This document shows positions 33,271-42,336 of a stretch of DNA of 64,000 nt, one piece after another. A program made the position numbers and the translations under genes. The notes under the pieces were generated by a model that saw only the letters and a program-made list of their open reading frames with translations, did no database searches and was not told the origin of the DNA. How positions within the stretch are numbered: the first letter of the stretch is position 1; each line of letters starts with the position of its first letter. Source of the stretch: Chloroflexota bacterium (GTDB lineage Bacteria > Chloroflexota > Anaerolineae > Anaerolineales > UBA11579); NCBI GenBank assembly GCA_016191875.1, contig JACPVG010000006.1, positions 1-64,000 of the forward strand, given 5' to 3'.

Positions 33271-33401
33271 CCATGCTCTCCGTAGAGTGTAACAAAGCAC
33301 ATCCTCATGCGTTAGGTTAACAGTTGGCGGATATTGCTCCGCTAACCCTTTCTCCATCCGCCTTCGCCCCGCGCCGCCCGTCGCGGGGTGAACGGTTTAA
33401 T

Positions 33402-34280
33402 TCAGACTTTTGCCCATGCAGTCCAGCGTGCGCTGATAGCAATGTTCAAGCGCCGTTCGCCGTCAGCCTCTGGAATCGCCAACTCACTGAATTCAGCCTT
33501 TCCCTGGTCAATAGGCACCAGCGCGTCGAGGTACTGCTCAAGAAAACTTGGCGGCTGGTTGAGGCCGTACGCCGTCAACACAATGAAAGAACTCTGCGGC
33601 TCAAGGATAGTGCGGCACGCCTGACATAGGTTTAGCATGTCCGCACTAAACTGCCAGCTCTCATTCTTGGGTCCTTTTCCATACACTGGAGGATCCAGAA
33701 TAAGACCGTGATATTTACGACCCCGGCGTATTTCCCGCTGCACGAATTTCTGAGCATCATCAACCAGCCACCGAATGCGTCGGTCTCCCAATCCAGAGAG
33801 AATCTGATTGGACTTAGCGATTCGCAAGGCACGTCGGGAAGAATCTACATGCGTGACCTCCCCACCCTCGCGTGCGGCGACCAGGCTGGCAATTCCGGTA
33901 TAGCCGAACAAATTCAGGATTGTTCCAGCAGCCGGCGATTCTCTCATCACCTGCTGAATCCATTTCCACTGCATGGCATTCTCGGGGAAGACTCCTACCT
34001 GTTTCGAATCTCCGATCTCACATGTAAACCGGATCGACTCGAAAGTCATCTCCCAGGTCTGCCTCCGCCGCTCGCCCTCCCTCCAGATCCAACCCTTGCC
34101 CTCGCGAAACTCTGCCTGCGCTGACCGCCACATGTCTCCTGGCATTGTCGGTCTCCATGTTGCGCGTTCTTCCGGGCGAATGAGCACCATGTCGGCGAAG
34201 CGTTCGAGCTTGCGGCCATTGCCGGAGTCAAGCAAAGAGTAATCCAGCAATGATGAAGACAGGGTCTGTATTTGCGTCAT
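33402..34280 (-). CDS. Class I SAM-dependent methyltransferase (RlmI/RlmK-like)
   Basis: A 292-residue methyltransferase. SAM-binding motif I is TILNLFGYTGIASLVAAREGG, motif II is THVDSSRRALRIAKSN, and the catalytic segment is LILDPPVYGKG. This DPPxxG form is typical of rRNA large-subunit cytosine methyltransferases of the RlmI/RlmK/YccW type, although the N-terminal PUA domain of RlmI is missing. Its start overlaps the stop of rdgB (ATGA), so the two are translationally coupled. The substrate remains to be defined. Confidence 0.85.
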   Translation of the reverse strand: MTQIQTLSSSLLDYSLLDSGNGRKLERFADMVLIRPEERATWRPTMPGDMWRSAQAEFREGKGWIWREGERRRQTWEMTFESIRFTCEIGDSKQVGVFPENAMQWKWIQQVMRESPAAGTILNLFGYTGIASLVAAREGGEVTHVDSSRRALRIAKSNQILSGLGDRRIRWLVDDAQKFVQREIRRGRKYHGLILDPPVYGKGPKNESWQFSADMLNLCQACRTILEPQSSFIVLTAYGLNQPPSFLEQYLDALVPIDQGKAEFSELAIPEADGERRLNIAISARWTAWAKV

Positions 34281-34888
34281 GGTCTCAGTCCGAAATACGC
34301 GGTCAAGTCATCCAGCGCGGCCTCCACCGCCCGCGCCCGATGGCTTAATCGATTCTTGATGGCAGGGGGAAGCTCTGCCATCGTGCGGCCCGTTCCTTCG
34401 ACCTCGAATATCGAATCGTATCCAAACCCATCGGTACCCCGTTCCTCAGGAACAATCTTCCCGCCGCATTCACCCTTCCACACCGCGATTCTCCCTTCGC
34501 GGTCTACGAATGCGAGCCAGCAGATGAACCTGGCAGTCCACGGTCCAGGCAATCCAGTGAGCGATTCCAACAGGTACTGGCGACGCGCACTATCAGAATA
34601 GCCCCCCAACCCACCAAATCGGGCTGAATAAACACCTGGCGCGCCATCCAGCGCATCGACCTCCAGGCCGCTGTCATCCGCAATGCAGGGCATCCCAGAC
34701 GCCGCCTGGAACGCTCGGGCTTTTATCTCAGCATTAATCCGGTAATCCGAATCCTTCTCTTCTGGAAGGATGTCGAGTCCGATATCCGCCGGACGGAGCA
34801 GTTCAACCCATTCCAGGGGCGCCAGGAGTTCAAAGAATTCTCTAGCCTTACCGGGATTGTTCGTAGCAATTAGCAATTTATTTTGCAT
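34277..34888 (-). CDS. rdgB: XTP/dITP diphosphatase (RdgB/HAM1)
   Basis: A 203-residue Ham1-family pyrophosphatase with LLIATNNPGKAREF at the N terminus, the substrate block CIADDSGLEVDALDGAPGVYSARFGG, and GTDGFGYDSIFEVEGTGRTMAEL with SHRARAVEA at the end. It removes non-canonical purine triphosphates (dITP, XTP) from the nucleotide pool. It is the first gene of a two-gene unit with the methyltransferase. A TATAAT on the minus strand (within ATTATAAT 34911-34918) lies about 22 bases before the ATG. Confidence 0.95.
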   Translation of the reverse strand: MQNKLLIATNNPGKAREFFELLAPLEWVELLRPADIGLDILPEEKDSDYRINAEIKARAFQAASGMPCIADDSGLEVDALDGAPGVYSARFGGLGGYSDSARRQYLLESLTGLPGPWTARFICWLAFVDREGRIAVWKGECGGKIVPEERGTDGFGYDSIFEVEGTGRTMAELPPAIKNRLSHRARAVEAALDDLTAYFGLRP

Positions 34889-34889
34889 A

Positions 34890-34918
34890 TTGACTCTGAT
34901 TTCAAAATTTATTATAAT
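34890..34918 (+). promoter_or_regulatory. Strong promoter for yceD-rpoD, shared with divergent rdgB
   Basis: TTGACT at 34890-34895, a 17-base spacer and TATAAT at 34913-34918 form a near-consensus housekeeping promoter reading right. The ATTATAAT core is its own reverse complement, so it also offers a TATAAT to rdgB on the minus strand. The -35 hexamer starts 2 bases upstream of the rdgB start codon. Confidence 0.75.
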
Positions 34919-35000
34919 TCATCTAATCCTGCAAAAAATCTTGCTGATTACCGTGAACACATTCCACTCTCAGTCGCCGCAAGCGGCACACCGCTATCAA

Positions 35001-35519
35001 ATGCCCAAGCCCAAATTCAATCCTTTGCGCGTCAACGTTGGGTTCATTATCCATGAGGCGCCTGGTTATTCCCGCACCTTTGATTTCGACCTCCCGGAGT
35101 TTGAGTTGGCAGAAGACCTTCAGGTGACTGCGCTCAAGGGAACAGCACAGTTCACTCGGACACAACAAGGGCTGTTGGCAGAGGTCACTATGCTGGCGCT
35201 CCATCCCGCAGAATGCGCGCGCTGTCTTAATCAGTTTGGTCAGTCGCTGAAAACATCATTTACGGAATTATACGTGTTCGACCGCTCAATGAAGTCCGAC
35301 GAAACGGAATTGGTGGTCCCGGAAGAGGGTTACATTGACCTGAGGCCCGTTCTGCGAGAATATCTGTTGCTGGATGATCCGATAAACCCACTCTGCAGAC
35401 CGGATTGCAGAGGCCTGTGCGTTGTTTGTGGCGCGAACCGCAACGAGACAGATTGCGGGCATCAGCAGTCTTCTGCCTCTGACTTTCCCCAAGTTGACGA
35501 CCCGCGAATTGACGAGTGA
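35001..35519 (+). CDS. YceD/DUF177 family protein
   Basis: A 172-residue protein. The opening MPKPKFNPLRVNVGFIIHEAPGYSRTFDFDLPEFEL, the CARCLNQF pair and the Cys-rich C-terminal segment CRPDCRGLCVVCGANRNETDCGH are diagnostic of the YceD/DUF177 family. It is linked to 23S rRNA accumulation and usually encoded next to rpmF. Here no rpmF follows; the next gene, 24 bases on, is the primary sigma factor. I choose ATG 35001 by homology. GTG 34953 is possible, and neither has a clear ribosome site. Confidence 0.85.
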   Translation: MPKPKFNPLRVNVGFIIHEAPGYSRTFDFDLPEFELAEDLQVTALKGTAQFTRTQQGLLAEVTMLALHPAECARCLNQFGQSLKTSFTELYVFDRSMKSDETELVVPEEGYIDLRPVLREYLLLDDPINPLCRPDCRGLCVVCGANRNETDCGHQQSSASDFPQVDDPRIDE

Positions 35520-35543
35520 CGTTCTCTGCGAGGAGGAGAACCA

Positions 35544-36716
35544 ATGGCCTACCCGTCCAACAAGATCGCCGATACCGATAACTTCGCACTCATTTTTGAG
35601 AAAGAGGATCTCGACTCGCTTGTCGGCCTCTTTACAAAGGACGCCGACGATGTAGACGATCTCGAACTCTATTATCAGGAGATCGTCGAGCAGGCTTCCG
35701 AGGTGGACACCGAGAGCGAAGAGGCGGATGCCCCAGACGAACTTGAGGAGGCACCGGAAATTGAACCCATTGAGGCCCTCTTCCCAAGCCTCGACACGCT
35801 CAAAGGCGAAGGGATAGATGCCGTTGGCCTGTACCTCAAGGAAATGTCCCGTGTTCCCCTGCTCAACACCGAAGAAGAGGTTCAAATCGCCAAGCGAATT
35901 GAGATGGCCCGCAAGGCCGAGCGAAAGCTTGCGAAGCTCAATGGCCATACGCCGGTGAGGGAGAAAGAAAAACTGAACTCGCTGATTGAGGATGGCAAGC
36001 GCGCGCGCGATCACCTCATTGAGGCAAATACCCGTTTGGTGGTCAGCATTGCAAAGAAATATCTTGGCCGAGGGGTTCCATTCCTTGACCTCATTCAAGA
36101 GGGAAACCTTGGATTGATGAAGGCGGTCAACAAATACGATTACCGGCGCGGTTTTCGATTTTCGACGTATGCCACCTGGTGGATTCGCCAGACCATCACT
36201 CGCTCCATCGCCGATCAGGGTCGGACAATCCGCGTGCCCGTTCACATGATCGACCGCATCCGGCAACTCTACAAAGCCGCCCGCCATCTGGAACAGGAAT
36301 TGGGTCGGCCGGCCAAGATTGAGGAACTGGCCGGGCATCTGCAGGTGGATACGCGCAAGGTGCAGTGGATGCTCAAAGTATCCTGGCTCCCACTCTCGCT
36401 CGAAAGTCCGGTGGGCGAAGACGAGGATTCTGAGCTGGGAATGTTCGTCGAGGACGAAAAGACCCCCTCCCCCACCCAAGCGACGTATCAGAATCTCCTT
36501 TGCCAGAAGATCGAAGACGTGCTCAAGACGCTAACCCCCCGCGAGGCTCGCATCCTGCGCCTGCGTTTTGGCCTGGAGAATGGTCGGACGTACACCCTGG
36601 AAGAAGTCGGCGAAAAGTTCGGCCTCACGCGCGAACGAATCCGCCAGATCGAGGGTAAAGCCCTTCGCCGCCTGCGGCATCCGATGCGCGCCCGCCAACT
36701 GCGTGATTACCTCTAA
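35544..36716 (+). CDS. rpoD: RNA polymerase primary sigma factor (RpoD/SigA)
   Basis: A 390-residue sigma-70. An acidic N-terminal stretch is followed by region 1.2 ([27 protein letters not shown]), region 2 ([63 protein letters not shown]), region 3, and region 4 with its HTH ([31 protein letters not shown]). It directs transcription from TTGACA/TATAAT promoters. The sequence matches group 1 or a close group 2 paralogue. A GAGGAGGAGAA ribosome site precedes the ATG. It is probably co-transcribed with yceD. Confidence 0.95.
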   Translation: MAYPSNKIADTDNFALIFEKEDLDSLVGLFTKDADDVDDLELYYQEIVEQASEVDTESEEADAPDELEEAPEIEPIEALFPSLDTLKGEGIDAVGLYLKEMSRVPLLNTEEEVQIAKRIEMARKAERKLAKLNGHTPVREKEKLNSLIEDGKRARDHLIEANTRLVVSIAKKYLGRGVPFLDLIQEGNLGLMKAVNKYDYRRGFRFSTYATWWIRQTITRSIADQGRTIRVPVHMIDRIRQLYKAARHLEQELGRPAKIEELAGHLQVDTRKVQWMLKVSWLPLSLESPVGEDEDSELGMFVEDEKTPSPTQATYQNLLCQKIEDVLKTLTPREARILRLRFGLENGRTYTLEEVGEKFGLTRERIRQIEGKALRRLRHPMRARQLRDYL

Positions 36717-36752
36717 TGGTCGAAGACGGGGGCCGCCTACTGCACCAACATC

Positions 36753-37835
36753 CTAATCGCCAAAACTGATTCCCAGTCCCCTGGCAGTTCTGATTGCATC
36801 GCCCTCAACATCCACGCGCTTTGGTTGCGCCAGCACCTCATCCAATCCTACGTCAATCACCTTGGCATCCTGCAGAGCAACCATTCTCCCGAATCTTCCT
36901 TCAGCCGCCAGACGTACCGCGCCTCCACCGTATCGGGTGGCAAGCCAGCGATCGAAAGCGGTTGGAGTACCCCCGCGCTGAATGTGCCCCAACACGGTAA
37001 CCCGGGTCTCTGCGCCGCAGGCGGACTCGACAAACTTCCCAACGGCCTGGCCAATTCCGCCCAGGCGGGCCACGAACACTTCATCGCCTCCGCGCGCAAA
37101 TACCTGTTGCCCTCCTTCCGGTTGGGCACCTTCCGAAACCGCGACCATGCTGAACTTGCTTCCGGAGGAGATACGCTCCTGCACTTTCTCACAGATTTTC
37201 TCGTATCGAAATGGAATTTCAGGAATCAAGATGATGTCCGCTCCGCCGGCAACCCCGGCATGTAGGGCGATAAACCCGGCATCCCTTCCCATCAGCTCCA
37301 GAATCATGACCCGATGATGCGATTCGGCAGTCGTGTGGAGTCTGTCCAGAGCCTCCATAGCGATATTCAAGGCAGTGTCAAATCCGAAAGTCACCTCGGT
37401 TCCGGCGACATCGTTGTCAATCGTCTTAGGCACCCCCACGATGGGAACACCTTTGGCATAAAGCTCGCGCCCGATCTTGAGGGTTCCATCTCCGCCCACG
37501 ACGATGACCGCGTCCAGTTTCAGCTTTTCGATGGCCGCCACACACTGATCGCTCACATCCTCGACGATTTCTTCTCCATCCCGGATGGTCTTTCTGGCAA
37601 ACGGGTTACCCCTGTTGGCTGCTCCGAGAATCGTGCCACCGCGCTGAAGAATCCCTCTTACTGAGGCGATATCCAGAACCATCAAGCCATCCGGCTCGAT
37701 GAACCCGTCGTAGCCATGTCGCACGCCGATGACTTCACATCCATACTCGTTGATGGCGATCTTTACGGCTGCGCGTATGACCGCGTTCAGCCCCGGGGCA
37801 TCCCCGCCCCCAGTCAATATGGCGATTCTCTTCAT
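36753..37835 (-). CDS. pfkA: 6-phosphofructokinase, mixed-substrate (group III) type
   Basis: A 360-residue phosphofructokinase: ILTGGGDAPGLNAVIRA, VVGGDGTLKIG, the catalytic PKTIDNDVAGTEVTFGFDTA, and ELMGRDAGFIALHAG. At the two positions that separate donors it has Gly after GGD (ATP-like) but Lys in PKTIDND (as in pyrophosphate enzymes; E. coli has PGTIDND). This combination is seen in the group III branch, so ATP versus PPi use is open. GGGAG lies 6 bases before the ATG, and a TACAAT box lies at 37880-37885 on the minus strand. Confidence 0.92.
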   Translation of the reverse strand: MKRIAILTGGGDAPGLNAVIRAAVKIAINEYGCEVIGVRHGYDGFIEPDGLMVLDIASVRGILQRGGTILGAANRGNPFARKTIRDGEEIVEDVSDQCVAAIEKLKLDAVIVVGGDGTLKIGRELYAKGVPIVGVPKTIDNDVAGTEVTFGFDTALNIAMEALDRLHTTAESHHRVMILELMGRDAGFIALHAGVAGGADIILIPEIPFRYEKICEKVQERISSGSKFSMVAVSEGAQPEGGQQVFARGGDEVFVARLGGIGQAVGKFVESACGAETRVTVLGHIQRGGTPTAFDRWLATRYGGGAVRLAAEGRFGRMVALQDAKVIDVGLDEVLAQPKRVDVEGDAIRTARGLGISFGD

Positions 37836-37909
37836 CGAATACTCCCATGTTCACTGAAACGACACCATGACCTCCATCCATTGTATAGCAAATTCCATAG
37901 CGTTTTTGT

Positions 37910-37937
37910 TTGACAGGCCAGGCAGTCTGGCTACACT
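37910..37937 (+). promoter_or_regulatory. Promoter of the recombinase-like gene
   Basis: A perfect TTGACA (37910-37915), a 16-base spacer and TACACT (37932-37937) lie about 33 bases before ATG 37970, which has GAGGAG 6 bases upstream. This is a leadered housekeeping-type promoter, back to back with the pfkA promoter. Confidence 0.7.
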
Positions 37938-37969
37938 AGTGTAAATGACTATGCGAAGAGGAGTAAGTC

Positions 37970-38863
37970 ATGGCAGGCGTCTCCCTTTCCCCCGCTCACA
38001 TTAACCAAATTTCACCCCTCAAGCCCTGCATTGAGGCATGGAGAATCTTTTTAGACGACCAGGGGCGATCGATTCATACAATCAAGGCATTTGTTGCCGA
38101 TGTCAATCTGCTGGCCGGGTTCCTCTCGCCCGACCGTCAGGTCGGCAGCATCAGCACCAAAGACCTGAACGTTTTTCTGGAATGGATGCAGCATGAGCGC
38201 GGCGTTCCATGCAGCCCCAAGACCCTATCCCGCCGAATCACCTCCCTGAAGTCGTTCTTCAAGTGGCTTAACGACAAGGCTGTCATCAGCATCGACCCGG
38301 CCGAGCGGGTGGTTCAAAAATCAGTGCTCAGCCCGTTGCCAGCCGTCCTCGATCGCGAAGAAGTGGCGCTGGTTCTAGACGTCGCCGACAAGTTTCGGTC
38401 CGCGGACCGCTCAGATGCCCGTCCCTACGCGCTGCTGAAATTCTTGTTGGATACCGGTGTAAAAAAGGGCGAACTCCTTGCCCTGTCAACAAACCATCTT
38501 GAGCTCGAGGTCGATTCTCCCTTCGTCTTCATCCGGTACGGCAGCCCGAACCATCGCTACAAGGAGAGAAAGATTTCCCTTACGCCAGAATGGATCAAGG
38601 CATTCTACGAATATCGCGCCCAGTACGACCTCAGTCAAAGATTGTTTCCGTGGTCGCCACGGCGATTGGAATACTTGCTGCAGGAGCTCGGCGAACAGGC
38701 CGGGATTGAAACTCAACTCTCGTTTCTCATGTGTCGTTGGACGTCAGCACTCACGGATTACCTGGACAATGTCGAGCCGATCAAGATTCGCCAAAAGCTG
38801 GGAGTATCCGAAATACAGTGGCGAGAGATAAACATGAAACTCCAGAAGTTGGTGTCCGGGTAA
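37970..38863 (+). CDS. Tyrosine-recombinase-fold protein with degenerate active site
   Basis: A 297-residue protein with the two XerC/D-like domains. An N-terminal SAM-like core-binding domain (about 20-110, TIKAFVADVNLLAGFL...SRRITSLKSFFKWL) and a catalytic-domain fold (about 125-290) are present. The conserved first Arg (LLxTGLRxSEL) is Lys here (LLDTGVKKGELL). HxLRH reads FLMCRW, so only the second Arg remains, and the region where Tyr should be (LGVSEIQWREINMKL) has none. It should bind DNA but not recombine it. The gene is intact with a good promoter and ribosome site, so it is not a decaying pseudogene. A regulatory or structural role is inferred. Confidence 0.8.
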   Translation: MAGVSLSPAHINQISPLKPCIEAWRIFLDDQGRSIHTIKAFVADVNLLAGFLSPDRQVGSISTKDLNVFLEWMQHERGVPCSPKTLSRRITSLKSFFKWLNDKAVISIDPAERVVQKSVLSPLPAVLDREEVALVLDVADKFRSADRSDARPYALLKFLLDTGVKKGELLALSTNHLELEVDSPFVFIRYGSPNHRYKERKISLTPEWIKAFYEYRAQYDLSQRLFPWSPRRLEYLLQELGEQAGIETQLSFLMCRWTSALTDYLDNVEPIKIRQKLGVSEIQWREINMKLQKLVSG

Positions 38864-38871
38864 CCATTCCC

Positions 38872-40314
38872 CTACTCTCCGATCCTCACCAGGCGCAGAC
38901 GAAAAAAAGGCGCCCCGGATGCTCCGTGGCCTTCTTCAGAGGCACGCAGCATGGGCACCCAGATCACCCGGTCTCCAAGACAGATCACCGGCCAATTGTC
39001 GCGCAAGGGGGCGAGGACTTTGTGATTGATAAAGAGATCAGAAAGCAATACCGAATGACCTCCCATTCCAAAAGGTCTCAGCCGCTCTCCGAGCATTCGT
39101 TTCCTTGCTGTGAGTTCCCCCACTGTGAGCCCCCCCCCAGCGAGAAGATCGGGCGTGAGCCGGATCTCCAATTTCCCCAAATCTGGGTTGTCGCTGGAAT
39201 CTAACTCCTTCGCGACAGCCGCAAGGGACAACTCCAGCGCCCAGTGCGAGTTAAGTGAGTAATTGCCCGGTTCTTTGAGTTTGATGCAATCCTGCTCCAA
39301 CTGCGGAAATTCGCCCGGTCCGAAAAGGGGTACGCCGACCCTGCCAATCCTGAATTCATTGCCAGTTCGCAACCCCCATATTTCGTCACCAAATTCGAGG
39401 CATGCAGGCGCAGCATCAGCCTCCGCCCACTCCAGTAGTCGCGCAATTTGGTCGTAGCCCAACTCAACATCGGGCGCCGCCTGCTTGCACCAATGGCGCA
39501 CAAGACGCCTGCGGACGGCCAGACTCTCTAGAAGAAACCGCCCACGTTGCACAACCACTCCGCCCTCCGGGAGGGGAGTGCTGATCACTTTGGATCTTTG
39601 GACGGCAATCTCAGCAAGGAAATCGTCCTCCCCACGCAGAACCTGACTAAGCTTCAAGATAGTAGTCTTAATCTGTGGATTGTAGGTCGCGAGCCCGGGA
39701 ATCAATTGGTGGCGAATACGGTTTCGCGCCCAGCGCTCGTCGCGATTGGTTTCGTCGTCCATGGGCTCGAGTCCATGGACGCGACAATACTCTTCGATGT
39801 CAGCGCGCCAGACAGCCAACAACGGTCGGGCGAGGGGAATTGAATCACTCCACTGCGGGATAACGATCCGGGGGCGCATTCCGGCCAGACCTTCACTCCC
39901 AGCACCTCGAAGCATATGCATCAACACAGTCTCAACCTGGTCATCCGCGGTGTGGGCAACAACCACGGCCGCGGCCCGCAATCTATTGGCCACTTCGAAC
40001 AAGAACCGGTAGCGAAGCGCACGGGCAGCCTCCTCAACTGACATCTTATTCTCCAGGGCAAATTCGGTCGTCAGTTGACGATCGGCGTGAAAAGGCAGGC
40101 CCCACTCCGCGCACATTTGGCGAACCCGTTCCGCGTCTTGCGCAGAGGAGGGCCGTAAGGCGTGATCAAAGTGGCCGACGTGAATCTGATAATTCAGTTG
40201 TTTGAGGGCGTGAGTCAATGCAAGGCTGTCTGGGCCGCCCGAAAGGCCGACCACCAGCAGGCAGCGTCGGTCGAATCCGGCATCCAGCAGCGATTTCCGA
40301 ACGAGGTCCAGCAT
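38872..40314 (-). CDS. tilS: tRNA(Ile)-lysidine synthase
   Basis: A 480-residue TilS. The PP-loop LLVVGLSGGPDSLALTHAL, the VVVAHTADDQVETVLMHMLRGAGSEGLAGM block and the RNRIRHQLIP motif are followed by the TilS-specific substrate-binding and C-terminal domains (LTVGELTARKRMLGERLRPFGMGG...). It converts C34 of the CAU-anticodon tRNA-Ile to lysidine. The start MLDLVRKSLL (40314) is set by a TATAAT box 7 bases upstream; the track's start 40359 is upstream of that box. Confidence 0.95.
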   Translation of the reverse strand: MLDLVRKSLLDAGFDRRCLLVVGLSGGPDSLALTHALKQLNYQIHVGHFDHALRPSSAQDAERVRQMCAEWGLPFHADRQLTTEFALENKMSVEEAARALRYRFLFEVANRLRAAAVVVAHTADDQVETVLMHMLRGAGSEGLAGMRPRIVIPQWSDSIPLARPLLAVWRADIEEYCRVHGLEPMDDETNRDERWARNRIRHQLIPGLATYNPQIKTTILKLSQVLRGEDDFLAEIAVQRSKVISTPLPEGGVVVQRGRFLLESLAVRRRLVRHWCKQAAPDVELGYDQIARLLEWAEADAAPACLEFGDEIWGLRTGNEFRIGRVGVPLFGPGEFPQLEQDCIKLKEPGNYSLNSHWALELSLAAVAKELDSSDNPDLGKLEIRLTPDLLAGGGLTVGELTARKRMLGERLRPFGMGGHSVLLSDLFINHKVLAPLRDNWPVICLGDRVIWVPMLRASEEGHGASGAPFFRLRLVRIGE

Positions 40315-40321
40315 CGAGTGG

Positions 40322-40327
40322 ATTATA
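40322..40327 (-). promoter_or_regulatory. TATAAT -10 box, leaderless start of tilS
   Basis: ATTATA on the + strand reads TATAAT for the minus strand and ends 7 bases before the tilS ATG at 40314. Confidence 0.55.
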
Positions 40328-40372
40328 GCATTTGGGCTCCCGCGTCCGAAGACTGGCATAATCCTTCCGTTG

Positions 40373-40378
40373 TATAAT
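40373..40378 (+). promoter_or_regulatory. TATAAT -10 box of the receiver-CpaE gene
   Basis: A TATAAT lies 35 bases before ATG 40414, which also has an AAAGGA ribosome site. This start is leadered, in contrast to the divergent tilS promoter 45 bases away. Confidence 0.5.
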
Positions 40379-40413
40379 ACCCTGGCTGCTCAAACTACGG
40401 TCAAAGGACAACC

Positions 40414-41580
40414 ATGCAGGGCAAAATCCTTATCGTCGACGATGACATTGATACCCTCCAGTTGGTAGGCACGATGCTGGAGCGGCAGGGTTTCAAGATC
40501 GTGGCCGCCAACAACGGGCAGCAGGCGATTCAGAAGGCCTCGGACGAGAAACCCGACCTCATTATTTTGGATGTGATGATGCCGGGCATGGACGGCTACG
40601 AGGTCACACGCAAGCTCCGGGCCATGGAACACACTGCCTTTATCCCGATCATTCTGTTCACGGCTAAAACGCAGGTCGATGATAAGGTCACCGGCTTTGA
40701 ATCCGGGGCAGACGACTACCTGACCAAACCCACCCACCCCACCGAATTGATTGCCCGGGTGCGCTCGATACTCACGCGCCCCAAGACAGGTTCCTTGAGC
40801 CTCGAACAGGCCCATCAGGAAGAACCCGCAGGCAAGTCCACTGTGATTGGCTTGATCGCAGCGAAGGGCGGTTTGGGCGTAAGCACGCTGGCGCTCAACC
40901 TGGCCATTAGTATCCACAGCGCGACAGACGACTATGTGACGCTAGCCGAAATGCGCCCCGGGCAAGGGGACATAAGCGTTTATCTTGGCTATGCCGACAA
41001 CGATGCGCTCGGTCAACTGCTCTCCCGGCCCTATCAGGAGATTCGCCTGCAAGACGTGGAAGAGCGCTTAGTCACTCACGGCTCAGGAATCCAGATGTTG
41101 CTCGCGTCCTATAACCCCAAGAATATGGTGTTGTTGCAGGCCGTCGAGCAATTCGAGACCATTGTGAAGCATTTGTCCAGAATCGCTCCCTACACGATCC
41201 TGGATCTTGGGGTCGGGATGTCGGATGCCAACCGGAAAATGCTTGCCCAGTGCTCCAAGGTCGTGGTTATCATCGAGCCGAGCCCTCACGTGATCGCCCA
41301 TTCCATCGCACTCCTCGAGAATCTAAAGGAACGTGGGATTCCGGACGACCAGATCTATCCAGTGATTGTCAACCGCCAACGACTCGAAATTACGATGCCA
41401 ATCGCCCAGATTCAAAAAGCCATCGGCCGCCCGCCATCGGTCGTCATGACACCCGCGCCAGAACTCGCCTATCAGTCAGCGCTGCGCAAAGAGCCGATGA
41501 TTACTCAGCAGCCGCAAAGTCTCGTGGCTGGTCAGATCAGCAAACTCGCCGAGATTCTGACTGCGGAAGGGCAAAAGTAA
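40414..41580 (+). CDS. Receiver domain fused to CpaE/TadZ-type MinD-like ATPase
   Basis: A 388-residue protein. Residues 1-120 form a response-regulator receiver with the acidic pair (LIVDDDIDTL), phosphoacceptor Asp (LIILDVMMPGMDGYEVTRKL), a Thr/Ser switch (LFTAKT) and Lys (YLTKPTHP). Residues about 145-385 form a ParA/MinD-like ATPase with the deviant Walker A KGGLGVST. This is the layout of CpaE/TadZ proteins that localise Flp/Tad pilus machines at the pole. No other tad gene is nearby. Overlapping sirtuin and histidine kinase genes downstream suggest a shared operon, and the kinase could phosphorylate this receiver. Confidence 0.85.
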   Translation: MQGKILIVDDDIDTLQLVGTMLERQGFKIVAANNGQQAIQKASDEKPDLIILDVMMPGMDGYEVTRKLRAMEHTAFIPIILFTAKTQVDDKVTGFESGADDYLTKPTHPTELIARVRSILTRPKTGSLSLEQAHQEEPAGKSTVIGLIAAKGGLGVSTLALNLAISIHSATDDYVTLAEMRPGQGDISVYLGYADNDALGQLLSRPYQEIRLQDVEERLVTHGSGIQMLLASYNPKNMVLLQAVEQFETIVKHLSRIAPYTILDLGVGMSDANRKMLAQCSKVVVIIEPSPHVIAHSIALLENLKERGIPDDQIYPVIVNRQRLEITMPIAQIQKAIGRPPSVVMTPAPELAYQSALRKEPMITQQPQSLVAGQISKLAEILTAEGQK

Positions 41581-41589
41581 GCCGGTCAC

Positions 41590-42336
41590 ATGATGGGGCA
41601 CCTGGAACTCGCGCGAATTATCCAGAACGCCGAATACCTGGTCGTGCTAACGGGCGCCGGCATTTCCACCCCATCAGGCATCCCAGACTTTCGCTCGGAT
41701 AAAGGCGGACTGTGGGCGCGCGTTGATCCGATGGAGGTTGCCTCCTTATCTGCGTTCAGGACGAACCCCCAGAGGTTTTTTGAGTGGATGAGGCCACTGG
41801 CAGTCCAAATCATCGGGGCCAAGCCTAACCCTGCGCACTATGCGCTAGCGGAGATTGAAGAACACGGCATTCGCACCACCATCATCACCCAGAACATCGA
41901 TGGCCTCCATCAGAAGGCAGGTTCCACGAACGTCTTGGAAGTCCACGGCACGCTGAATACCCTGACATGCGTACATTGCTCCAACCAGCGCTGCGTCACG
42001 GATTTCATGGATGCTCTGGTTGAGGAGCTACAGATGCCACGCTGCCCTCAATGCGGCCACATCTTAAAACCTGATGTAATTCTATACGAAGAGCAGCTAC
42101 CGGTTCGAATCTGGCAGGCCGCCGAGAAGGCAGTCGCGGACTGTGATGTGTTGATGGTGGCAGGTTCATCACTCGAGGTTCTGCCCGTGGCGGGGTTGCC
42201 ACTGCGCGCGCTGGAACATGGAGCGAACCTTATCGTGATCAACCAATCAGAGACCTTTTTGGACGATCGTGCAGCCGAGGTCGTACGTGACGACCTGGCC
42301 GAAGCGCTTCCCAGGATCGCCAATGAAATCGGATAA
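41590..42336 (+). CDS. cobB: Sir2-family NAD-dependent protein deacylase
   Basis: A 248-residue sirtuin with the NAD-binding motif VLTGAGISTPSGIPDFRS, ITQNIDGLHQKAG, catalytic His in LEVHGTL, and a zinc-binding CVHC...CPQC module. It removes acetyl or other acyl groups from lysines using NAD. The start is ATG 41590 or the next codon. It begins 9 bases after the CpaE-like gene, and its end overlaps the histidine kinase start by 14 bases, so the three are probably one operon. Confidence 0.93.
   Translation: MMGHLELARIIQNAEYLVVLTGAGISTPSGIPDFRSDKGGLWARVDPMEVASLSAFRTNPQRFFEWMRPLAVQIIGAKPNPAHYALAEIEEHGIRTTIITQNIDGLHQKAGSTNVLEVHGTLNTLTCVHCSNQRCVTDFMDALVEELQMPRCPQCGHILKPDVILYEEQLPVRIWQAAEKAVADCDVLMVAGSSLEVLPVAGLPLRALEHGANLIVINQSETFLDDRAAEVVRDDLAEALPRIANEIG

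Noticed and set aside
35286-36479. 397-residue minus-strand ORF
   Set aside because: It is antisense to yceD/rpoD and has no family features. rpoD and its ribosome site are clear.
37970-38863. Integrase marking a mobile element
   Set aside because: Catalytic residues are missing, and there are no flanking repeats, tRNA target or cargo. The neighbours pfkA and tilS are housekeeping genes.
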